DNA of 11,739 nucleotides, taken from assembly GCA_947627405.1 (NCBI GenBank), contig CANQVY010000031.1:1-11739 (forward strand), in the 5' to 3' direction. The DNA comes from an uncultured Bacilli bacterium. Its GTDB lineage: Bacteria > Bacillota_I > Bacilli_A > RF39 > UBA660. Made by a program: the position numbers and the translations under genes. The number at the start of each line of letters is the position of its first letter. Position 1 is the stretch's first letter. Shown here in pieces: positions 6,213 to 11,739 of the stretch. The notes below the pieces were generated by a model. The model did no database searches. It was not told the DNA's origin and was given only the letters and a program-made list of their open reading frames with translations.

Positions 6213-7582
6213 TAAAACTTTATTCTCTTTTCTACATATTCAACGACTTCATCGAGTGGTATAATCATTTGTTTCATAGTATCTCTATCTCTTATGGTTA
6301 CTGTATTGTTTTTTATTGTTTCATCATCTACAGTTAAAGACCAAGGAGTTCCAATAGCATCCGCTCTTCTATAACGTTTTCCAATAGATCCAGTTTCATC
6401 ATAACTTACCATAAAATAATTACACAACATATTATAAATTTCACGGGCTTTTTCACTATGATATTTTTTTATTAATGGGAATACTGAAATTTTCATTGGC
6501 GCTAAAAAAGGAGGAAACTTTAATACTTCTCTTGTGGTATGATCTTCTAATTCTTCTTCTTCATATGCATTAAATAATAAAGCGAGTATAGTACGATCTA
6601 GTCCATAAGTGGATTCGATGATATAAGGAATATATTTTTCATTGGTATCTGGATCCAAATATTCTTGTGAAACACTTGAATATTCTTGATGACGAGAAAG
6701 ATCAAAATCGGTTCGATTGTGTGTTCCATTGATTTCTCCCCAACCAAATGGGAATTTATATTCAATATCGCACGCTGCTTTGGCATAATGCGCCAATTTT
6801 TCATGATCGTGAAATCTTAATTTTTCTTCAGGAAGTCCTAAATCCATATAAAACTTCTTACCATATTCTTTAAAATAATTATATAAGGCTTCGTCTTCTC
6901 CCTTTTTACAAAATGTTTGATATTCCATTTGTTCAAATTCAATGGTTCGAAAAGTAAAATTACCAGGTGTAATCTCATTACGAAAAGCTTTCCCTATTTG
7001 ACCTATTGAAAAAGGCAGCTTGGCTCTCATACTTCGTTGCACATTTAAAAAGTTCACATATTCTCCTTGTGCATTTTCCGGTCTTAAATAAACTCTGTTT
7101 TTGCGATCCTTGGTAACTCCTCGTTGTGTTTCAAACATTAAATTAAATTGCCTAATATCTGTAAAGTTTGATTTTCCACACTTTGGACAAGGAACCTTAT
7201 TTTCTTTAATAAAATCCATCATTTCTTCTTCGGTCATAGCATCTCCTTTAGAAGAATTGGTAAAATCATTAATCAAATTATCCGCACGATGTCTTGTTTT
7301 GCATTCTTTACAATCCAAAAGAGGATCCGAAAAACTTCCCACATGGCCAGAAGCTTCCCAAACTCTAGGGTGCATTAAAATATCAGCATCTACCTCATAG
7401 GCGTTCTGTCTTTGTTGAATAAATCTTTTTCTCCAAGCATCTTTTACATTATTTTTAAGTCTAGAACCTAATGGACCGTAATCCCAAGTATTGGCAAGTC
7501 CTCCATAAATTTCACTTCCTTGAAAAATAAATCCATATTGCTTTAAATAATTGACCATTTTTTCCATGCTAATTTGTTCCAC
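6212..7582 (-). CDS. glyS: Glycyl-tRNA synthetase, single-chain dimeric type
   Basis: This class II synthetase attaches glycine to tRNA-Gly in the cytosol. At 456 residues it is the homodimeric form (glyQS type found in archaea, eukaryotes, mycoplasmas and some Bacillota), not the two-subunit form. Seen in order: the N-terminal GFIFQGSEIYGGLANTWDYGPLG block (17-39); a four-cysteine zinc-ribbon-like insert (Cys91, 94, 132, 135); RPENAQGEY (167-175); motif 2 with FRNEITPGNFTFRTIEFEQ (200-218); ESTYGLDRT of motif 3 (323-331); and a C-terminal anticodon-binding domain from about 360. The GTG at 7582 overlaps the previous gene by 14 bp and has AGGAG 10 nt upstream; the next in-frame ATG (7567) has no site at a usable distance. 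No key residue appears missing. It is second in a T-box-led unit, as expected for an aminoacyl-tRNA synthetase. Confidence 0.96.
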   Translation of the reverse strand: MEQISMEKMVNYLKQYGFIFQGSEIYGGLANTWDYGPLGSRLKNNVKDAWRKRFIQQRQNAYEVDADILMHPRVWEASGHVGSFSDPLLDCKECKTRHRADNLINDFTNSSKGDAMTEEEMMDFIKENKVPCPKCGKSNFTDIRQFNLMFETQRGVTKDRKNRVYLRPENAQGEYVNFLNVQRSMRAKLPFSIGQIGKAFRNEITPGNFTFRTIEFEQMEYQTFCKKGEDEALYNYFKEYGKKFYMDLGLPEEKLRFHDHEKLAHYAKAACDIEYKFPFGWGEINGTHNRTDFDLSRHQEYSSVSQEYLDPDTNEKYIPYIIESTYGLDRTILALLFNAYEEEELEDHTTREVLKFPPFLAPMKISVFPLIKKYHSEKAREIYNMLCNYFMVSYDETGSIGKRYRRADAIGTPWSLTVDDETIKNNTVTIRDRDTMKQMIIPLDEVVEYVEKRIKF

Positions 7583-8417
7583 AATTTTTCATCTCCTTTT
7601 TATATTCCTTCTGTTGTTTTTCCTGCTGATCGTGTTGATTATTATATTCCTTTATCCTAGTAATAGCCCCTTGCATCATTTCCCAAGGTAAACCATCTAA
7701 AATAATTTCACGGTTTTTCCCACTAAACACAACATAATCACATGGCAAATCGTTTAAAGTACTCATTTGTATAAAATTATCTGGATAATAAGGAGAAGCT
7801 CCAAATGTTTTGTAATGCCCTTCATTTATGCTAATTTTATCACTTTCGTTTTCTAAAATAAATTTTTCTATTGTTTGATCTAATACTTTTTGTTCATCCA
7901 ATTCAAAAGCATTTGCTCTTTGATTGCACATAAATTCACAAATAATATTTTCTTGTTTATATTTATAGAAACTTCGATTGTCACGTATATTGCGCACAAA
8001 TAAAAGATTCATATTTTCTTGTTTAAAAGCATAATTTATACTTTTTTCTCGTTCGTTTTTATAATCTGTAACGATTGTTTTTACCAATTGTTCATAGTAA
8101 TCCACAAGTTCTGGAGAAGTTAAATCAATTCGAATATGATTTCCATCTATAAAATAAATTCGTATATGTTTTCCCCTTAGATTAATTCCACTTACTTGTT
8201 GTCTTAATAAAAGCGCTAATATGGCAGAATAGGATTTGGTTTTTCCTTCTTTAATTAGTTTTTTATAATAATCTAGACAAGCATCATTTTCTATGTCAAA
8301 ATTACGTAGCATTTTCATTTCATCAACCTGAAAAAGCTGTTTCCCCTTTCTACCTTTAAATGCGGCTTTATTAAAATTACAAGCCAATATAATTTCTGGA
8401 TCATTCATTGAATACAT
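7569..8417 (-). CDS. Unrecognised cytosolic protein, first gene of the glycine T-box unit
   Basis: I do not recognise this 282-residue protein. It has no signal peptide or membrane segment and reads as a mixed alpha/beta soluble protein. A basic patch (FKGRKGK, about 17-23) lies near the start. The middle has strand-like stretches (HIRIYFIDGNHIRIDL, about 80-95). A cluster of aromatics lies around 197-205 (YKTFGASPYYPD), and the tail is rich in Gln, Lys and Glu. An upstream GTG at 8426 directly abuts the AGGA site and cannot be used; the ATG at 8417 has AGGAG 8 nt away, so I start there. It sits between the T-box leader and glyS and overlaps glyS by 14 bp, so both should respond to the same signal. 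A role in glycine or tRNA biology is inference from position only. It ends in TAG, unlike the TAA of its neighbours. Confidence 0.85.
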   Translation of the reverse strand: MYSMNDPEIILACNFNKAAFKGRKGKQLFQVDEMKMLRNFDIENDACLDYYKKLIKEGKTKSYSAILALLLRQQVSGINLRGKHIRIYFIDGNHIRIDLTSPELVDYYEQLVKTIVTDYKNEREKSINYAFKQENMNLLFVRNIRDNRSFYKYKQENIICEFMCNQRANAFELDEQKVLDQTIEKFILENESDKISINEGHYKTFGASPYYPDNFIQMSTLNDLPCDYVVFSGKNREIILDGLPWEMMQGAITRIKEYNNQHDQQEKQQKEYKKEMKNCGTN

Positions 8418-8441
8418 TTTTTTCACTCCTTTACATTAAAC

Positions 8442-8556
8442 AAAAAAACTTCTAAAAAACTAGGGACGAATAATCCGCGGTTCCACCCTATTTATTCTAG
8501 AAGAATCTCTTTATTTATACTGCTGAATAGGTTTCCAAGCCCGTCATCGCACTTAC
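8442..8556 (-). promoter_or_regulatory. Compact T-box leader, predicted tRNA-Gly sensing
   Basis: The conserved T-box core AGGGTGGAACCGCGG lies at 8475-8489 on the minus strand. It can form the classic antiterminator: UAGGG (8486-8490) with CCCUA (8461-8465), the 7-nt bulge UGGAACC, and GCG with CGU above it. The UGGA of the bulge would pair with a UCCA 3' end, matching the U73 discriminator of bacterial tRNA-Gly, which fits the glyS gene behind it. A small hairpin (AUUCU/AGAAU, 8494-8506) lies just before it. An outer helix CUUCUAGAA (8495-8503) with UUUUAGAAG (8449-8457) is followed by seven Us (8442-8448) and is the best terminator candidate. From the predicted start to the core there are only about 67 nt, too few for a normal stem I; I cannot place a specifier loop with confidence. 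The T-box call is firm; the mechanism is not. Confidence 0.85.
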
Positions 8557-8562
8557 AAGTCT

Positions 8563-8591
8563 ATTATAATCTTATTAAAAATTTATGTCAA
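8563..8591 (-). promoter_or_regulatory. Perfect consensus sigma-A promoter for the T-box unit
   Basis: TTGACA (8586-8591) and TATAAT (8563-8568) are both exact matches to the consensus, with an exact 17-bp spacer on the minus strand. Transcription should start near 8554-8557. Such a strong promoter fits a leader whose output is then set by premature termination. It places the 5' end of the T-box leader and so shows that the leader is short, unless a second promoter lies within the upstream gene. Confidence 0.88.
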
Positions 8592-8607
8592 TTATATCTA
8601 TTAATTT

Positions 8608-9312
8608 TTATTTTTTTAAGAAAGTTTTAGGTTTATATTCGATAGAAGATTCATTTTTTTCTAAAAGATCATTCCTTAAAGTTGTTCTTTCATCAACCTT
8701 AGTTATAATTCTATGTTGCAATTGTTTATATTTTTCTTCGGATCCTTTTACCAATTCTACTATTTCTTTTAATTCCTTTTCCTTTTTTACCCTTTCTACT
8801 TCTTTTGCTTCGATTTCTTTTTTTAAACAATTATTTTTTTCATACACAGCTGTTTTCACTTTTTCTTTTTTTTCTTTTTTCGTTCCTTTTATTTTTTCTC
8901 CACAAATCATTTTTAAATAGTAATCTTGCTCTTTTTTCTTCTCCAATATTGAATTTGTAGTACCACCCAACATAAGAATTGCTGTTATTAAAGAGGATCC
9001 TATAATCACTCCATTATTCAGTAAATCAAATGTATTGAATAATGCAAGCAAGCTACCTAAGATGGCAATTAAAATGCCGCTTTCCACAACATTTCCAACA
9101 ATCATTTGACTCCAGTTATTTGAAAGTTGATAATACTTTCTTTTATTTGAATTGTTGGTTTTAATGGTATGATTTAAAGAGGTAATTTTGCTATCTATTA
9201 ATTTAATTGACATTTCTAATTCTTTTAAGTACTTCTGTTGTTCCTCCTTTGTTTTTTTTATTGCTAATGCTTCTTTAGAAAGATCTATAATTTCTTTCGT
9301 TAACGTTTCCAT
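8608..9312 (-). CDS. Unrecognised coiled-coil protein with membrane hairpin
   Basis: I do not recognise a family. The 234-residue protein has a charged, probably helical and coiled-coil N-terminal part (about 1-52). Two close hydrophobic segments follow (about 70-93 and 99-119) around a short LLNNG turn. A second long Lys/Glu-rich helical region runs from about 124 to 215. If the two segments span the membrane as a hairpin, both coiled arms lie on the same side, most likely the cytosol given their many lysines. This layout could be a scaffold or membrane-associated organiser, but that is a guess. AAAGGA lies 7 nt before the ATG at 9312. It has its own promoter at 9354-9382. It is followed closely by the T-box promoter with no clear terminator between, so read-through into the T-box unit is possible. 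Confidence 0.78.
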   Translation of the reverse strand: METLTKEIIDLSKEALAIKKTKEEQQKYLKELEMSIKLIDSKITSLNHTIKTNNSNKRKYYQLSNNWSQMIVGNVVESGILIAILGSLLALFNTFDLLNNGVIIGSSLITAILMLGGTTNSILEKKKEQDYYLKMICGEKIKGTKKEKKEKVKTAVYEKNNCLKKEIEAKEVERVKKEKELKEIVELVKGSEEKYKQLQHRIITKVDERTTLRNDLLEKNESSIEYKPKTFLKK

Positions 9313-9353
9313 ATGATTTTCCTTTCTTTGTAAAATAACTTTTAATAAACATT

Positions 9354-9382
9354 ATGATACTACAATTCCTTTTTATTAGCAA
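9354..9382 (-). promoter_or_regulatory. Possible sigma-A promoter for the coiled-coil gene
   Basis: TTGCTA (9377-9382) and TATCAT (9354-9359) are separated by 17 bp on the minus strand; the boxes match consensus at 4 and 5 of 6 positions. The leader to the ATG at 9312 would be about 35 nt. The 34 bp between the previous stop (9416) and the -35 box hold a run of nine Ts but no convincing terminator hairpin, so the gene may also be reached by read-through from upstream. Confidence 0.5.
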
Positions 9383-9415
9383 TATTTTGTAAAAAAAAAG
9401 AAAATAGCAAATAAA

Positions 9416-10747
9416 TTACTTTTTTTCTTTTCCATTTTTCTTTTTTCTTTTGCTTTTTTTCATTAAAAGAATAAAAAGTAAAAGAATTAATAAAACAAGT
9501 ACTCCACAAAGAGCTATAGTTAGATAAAATAAGTGATTATAATTTTCTTCTATTTTTTTACTGTATTCATCCGTATATCTTTGAATGGTATTTTCTTCTT
9601 GATCATATATATAAAGATTTTTTATACCTGTATCTAAATTTAAAGCATAAAACAAAGCATAATCTGAACTTTTCTTTAACTTATATACACTATATTCATT
9701 TCCATTGATATATTGCTTATATTCCTTATATTCATTTGGAATTTTTGATGTAGGCATATCCATTATGAATACTCTTGCTAGTGTAAATTGTTCCTCTTGA
9801 AATAATGTATATGTACCTTTATCAATATCACAGATATACAATTTAATATTATTATTTTCATCTTTTAAAGCAATCAGTGTAAATTTTGTCATCGAATCAT
9901 AAAGTGCTGGAACTTCTTCTTTTTGAATTGTTATCTTAGTTTCTTTAAAATTTTTAGGAATCTCAATCTCTTTCAAACTTCTTACTACTTGGTATTTTGC
10001 TTGATCAATTTCCACATAAACTGGATTTTCTTCTTTTCGAGTGACTATAATTGTATATGTCTTTGTTTTTCCATTTTCTGCAATTACTACGACTCCATAG
10101 CTATTTTTTCCTACTTTTAATTGTTTTTCTCCTGTTCCTTTAATTGTAGCTTCCTTGTTATTTGCTGTTGCATTTATTTTTATTTTTTCGACTTCATTTT
10201 CTACTTCTACTTTATATTCTGTCACATCTTTTTTAAATTCTGGAGATAAAACTCCATTTGATACACTTAAACTTTTTAAATTGTTATCACTACTTAAATT
10301 TTTGTTGTCGTTATTTTTTTGGATAGAATTATTAGAAGATGAACCAGAAGAGTTAGCATTTACTTTAATACTTATTGATTTATTACTTAGATTATTCCAT
10401 TTCCCAGTATTATAATCTAAAACTTTGACATTGGAAGCACTACAGCTAATCGTTCCCGTAGAAGTTGGATTTACACTTAATGAATAACTCTTCTTCTTTA
10501 AAGAATTTGACATATCATCATAATTTAAAGAGAGGCTTTTATTAATTCCTGATCCTTTACAAGTTAATGTTCCTTCAATACTAAAAATAGGTGAAGTATG
10601 ATTTATTGTATAATATATTGTAACTTTATTACCAGGATTAGTTGTCCCTTTAGAACTACTTAAATTTCCACTTAAAGCATATCCGTTTATACTCATCATT
10701 ATAAAAGAAAATATGCAAAATATAAATAATCTTATTATTTTTTTCAT
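9416..10747 (-). CDS. Membrane-anchored surface protein with cadherin-like beta-sandwich domain
   Basis: The 443-residue protein has a signal peptide (about 1-25, ending near NGYALSG). An N-terminal beta-rich domain follows (about 26-130) with two cysteines (63, 102) that could form a disulphide, then a Ser/Asn-rich linker (131-157). A cadherin-like beta-sandwich domain (Pfam PF12733 type) lies at about 157-236, with its usual L..L.VS.G.L.P.F...V..Y.V and GKTKTYTI.VTR wording. An unrecognised extracellular region (about 240-400) comes next. The protein ends in one membrane helix (406-429) and a strongly basic cytoplasmic tail. It is thus a type I surface protein. An upstream GTG (10756) abuts the GGAA site, so the ATG at 10747, 8 nt from AGGAAG, is chosen. 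It follows the dockerin gene by 12 bp and is probably co-transcribed. The first domain, with an NPGNKVTIYYTI strand, is loosely cohesin-like, but this is weak. Confidence 0.8.
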   Translation of the reverse strand: MKKIIRLFIFCIFSFIMMSINGYALSGNLSSSKGTTNPGNKVTIYYTINHTSPIFSIEGTLTCKGSGINKSLSLNYDDMSNSLKKKSYSLSVNPTSTGTISCSASNVKVLDYNTGKWNNLSNKSISIKVNANSSGSSSNNSIQKNNDNKNLSSDNNLKSLSVSNGVLSPEFKKDVTEYKVEVENEVEKIKINATANNKEATIKGTGEKQLKVGKNSYGVVVIAENGKTKTYTIIVTRKEENPVYVEIDQAKYQVVRSLKEIEIPKNFKETKITIQKEEVPALYDSMTKFTLIALKDENNNIKLYICDIDKGTYTLFQEEQFTLARVFIMDMPTSKIPNEYKEYKQYINGNEYSVYKLKKSSDYALFYALNLDTGIKNLYIYDQEENTIQRYTDEYSKKIEENYNHLFYLTIALCGVLVLLILLLFILLMKKSKRKKKNGKEKK

Positions 10748-10759
10748 CACAACCACTTC

Positions 10760-11739
10760 CTATTGTAAAATTTTAGCGTAACCATAATAATCACGCAAAA
10801 TTGCTAATGCATCCAATTTATCTATTTTTTTATCTTTATTAACATCACTGGATTCTTTAAATGCATCTGTATAAGTAATATATTTATAATAATGTCGTAA
10901 GACACCTAATGCATCTAATTTATCTATCTTCCCATCACCATTTACATCTCCATATATGACTACAGTATAAGTTTTGGATTCACTACCAAGTGTGACTGTT
11001 ATCTTATCTCCTGTTACTAATACAGAAGTTGCTGCTTTTGTCTTTGCGTTTTTATCCTTAATTACTACTTTCATGGTAGAATCTACTTTTGTAAGTTTTG
11101 TATTCATATCGGATATTTTCGTTGAAGGATTTATTTTTGATAGATAATCATTTTCTATACCATATCCTGCCGAACTTACTTTTGCATCCAGACCTGACAA
11201 ATTCTTTTTGATGGTCACATAATAAGTTCTTACTTCCCCATTTGCTGCTGTTACTTGGATTGGGACTTTTGTAGAATTGCTTGATAAACTAATCGTTTGG
11301 CCATTGTTTACTTTAACAGTGGCCGCAGAAACAACCTTTGTTGCACTTATTGTTGCAGTTGTTACATTCCCATCAAATTGTACACTATAATTGTTATCTG
11401 TTTTTGCTCCATCAAAATTAGATACGGTTAAAGTTTTTCCACCAGCTGTTACTGTAATTTTTGATAAATAATTGTTTGGATTATTTGAATTTGGTATAGA
11501 TGTTGTCTCTGGCATATTGTTATAAACAGGTATGACAAACGTAAAAGATTGAGAACTATTTATTAATCCTATCGTTTCATACCCATCAAAACTATCTGAC
11601 CCTTCCGTTGATGGTGCTTGTATATTTTGCATATACTGATGTTCATATTTTGTATTTTCTGTATAAGAGGCTGTATTAAACTTTTGAAAATAAAGTGTAT
11701 CTTGTCCTTTGTTTATATAACCATTTCCAATGAATAAAG
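10760..11739 (-). CDS. Secreted glucosaminidase-type wall hydrolase with dockerin, 3' part
   Basis: The reading frame is open to the window edge, so the true start lies beyond 11739; the ATG at 11632 is internal. 325 codons are visible. The first 70 or so residues (FIGNGYINKGQDTLYFQKF, later HQYMQNIQAP, GLINSS and FVIPVYNNMPE) match the end of the endo-beta-N-acetylglucosaminidase domain of clostridial-type autolysins, which cut peptidoglycan glycan strands; the catalytic part is outside the window. A cadherin-like beta-sandwich domain follows (about 11210-11490 in DNA coordinates), then a second beta-rich segment. A C-terminal type I dockerin (10763-10951) has two calcium-binding repeats with the D-N-D-...-D pattern. 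The protein is extracellular; the dockerin suggests docking to a cohesin-like partner. The downstream gene's ribosome site overlaps this gene's TAG stop. Confidence is high for the dockerin and good for the glucosaminidase end. Confidence 0.85.
   Translation of the reverse strand, partial: LFIGNGYINKGQDTLYFQKFNTASYTENTKYEHQYMQNIQAPSTEGSDSFDGYETIGLINSSQSFTFVIPVYNNMPETTSIPNSNNPNNYLSKITVTAGGKTLTVSNFDGAKTDNNYSVQFDGNVTTATISATKVVSAATVKVNNGQTISLSSNSTKVPIQVTAANGEVRTYYVTIKKNLSGLDAKVSSAGYGIENDYLSKINPSTKISDMNTKLTKVDSTMKVVIKDKNAKTKAATSVLVTGDKITVTLGSESKTYTVVIYGDVNGDGKIDKLDALGVLRHYYKYITYTDAFKESSDVNKDKKIDKLDALAILRDYYGYAKILQ
10805..10948 (-). repeat. Paired dockerin F-hand repeats
   Basis: Two copies of a 42-bp unit (10907-10948 and 10805-10846), 34 codons apart, encode DVNGDGKIDKLDAL and DVNKDKKIDKLDAL. 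Calcium-ligand positions are kept in both. The residues at the usual cohesin-contact positions (Lys-Leu) are the same in both copies. The near symmetry is typical of type I dockerins, which can often bind a partner in two orientations. Confidence 0.88.

Noticed and set aside
7101..7400. Plus-strand open frame of 99 codons
   Set aside because: It lies wholly antisense to conserved glyS coding sequence, without a promoter or ribosome site.
8424..8426. GTG start for the first gene of the T-box unit
   Set aside because: It directly abuts AGGA, leaving no spacing; the ATG three codons later is correctly spaced.
8585..8920. Plus-strand open frame of 111 codons, rich in Phe and Ser
   Set aside because: It is the antisense of the Lys/Glu-rich coiled-coil gene; Phe/Ser richness is what the opposite strand of AAA/GAA codons gives.
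9385..9415. Terminator after the surface protein gene
   Set aside because: The only inverted repeat is a 6-bp all-A/T stem whose T-run is in the loop rather than after the stem.
10760..11632. Complete gene starting at the ATG at 11632
   Set aside because: The frame stays open for 35 more codons to the window edge, and those codons encode conserved glucosaminidase residues, so the gene is cut by the edge.
1..11739. CRISPR array, tRNA or rRNA genes, insertion sequence, phage or defence system
   Set aside because: No spaced direct repeats, no cloverleaf with CCA-type end, no transposase, integrase or nuclease-effector motif was seen on either strand.
1..11739. Recoded UGA (Mollicutes code)
   Set aside because: The long genes translate with conserved Trp at TGG under the standard bacterial code and do not need UGA read-through.

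Overview
The window is strongly AT-rich (about 30% GC by eye). Every gene I can support lies on the minus strand, so read in transcription order it runs from position 11739 down to 1. Low GC, single-chain bacterial glycyl-tRNA synthetase with a T-box leader, FtsW, ComEA/ComEC, a TasA-like anchored protein and a dockerin-bearing glucosaminidase together point to a low-GC Bacillota, most plausibly an uncultured gut Bacilli/Erysipelotrichia-like lineage. That placement is inference from gene content, not from a marker-gene comparison. UGA is not needed as a sense codon; genes end in TAA or TAG.

Layout in transcription order. (1) 11739-9416: the 3' part of a secreted glucosaminidase-type wall hydrolase with a cadherin-like beta-sandwich domain and a C-terminal type I dockerin, followed 12 bp later by a membrane-anchored surface protein with an N-terminal beta-rich domain and its own cadherin-like domain. 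(2) 9382-8608: a promoter and one gene for an unrecognised coiled-coil protein with a two-helix membrane hairpin. (3) 8591-4933: a perfect sigma-A consensus promoter, a very short T-box leader, an unrecognised 282-residue protein, glyS and mtaB, ending in a weak terminator that overlaps the mtaB stop codon. (4) 4927-253: a near-consensus promoter whose -35 box overlaps the U-tract of the preceding terminator, then a TasA/camelysin-like protein, ftsW, comEA and comEC, ending in a good terminator. (5) 254-1: a promoter abutting that terminator and the first 68 codons of transketolase. No stretch longer than about 180 bp lacks a gene.

How the genes fit together. Unit 3 joins glycine charging of tRNA (glyS) to tRNA-A37 methylthiolation (mtaB) and a protein of unknown role, under what looks like glycine-tRNA sensing. 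Unit 4 joins septal wall synthesis (FtsW) with DNA binding and uptake (ComEA, ComEC) behind a surface protein. Unit 1 puts a dockerin enzyme beside a surface-anchored protein that is a candidate receptor for it. The most unusual features are the reduced T-box leader with its unknown first gene, and the possible dockerin/receptor pair.
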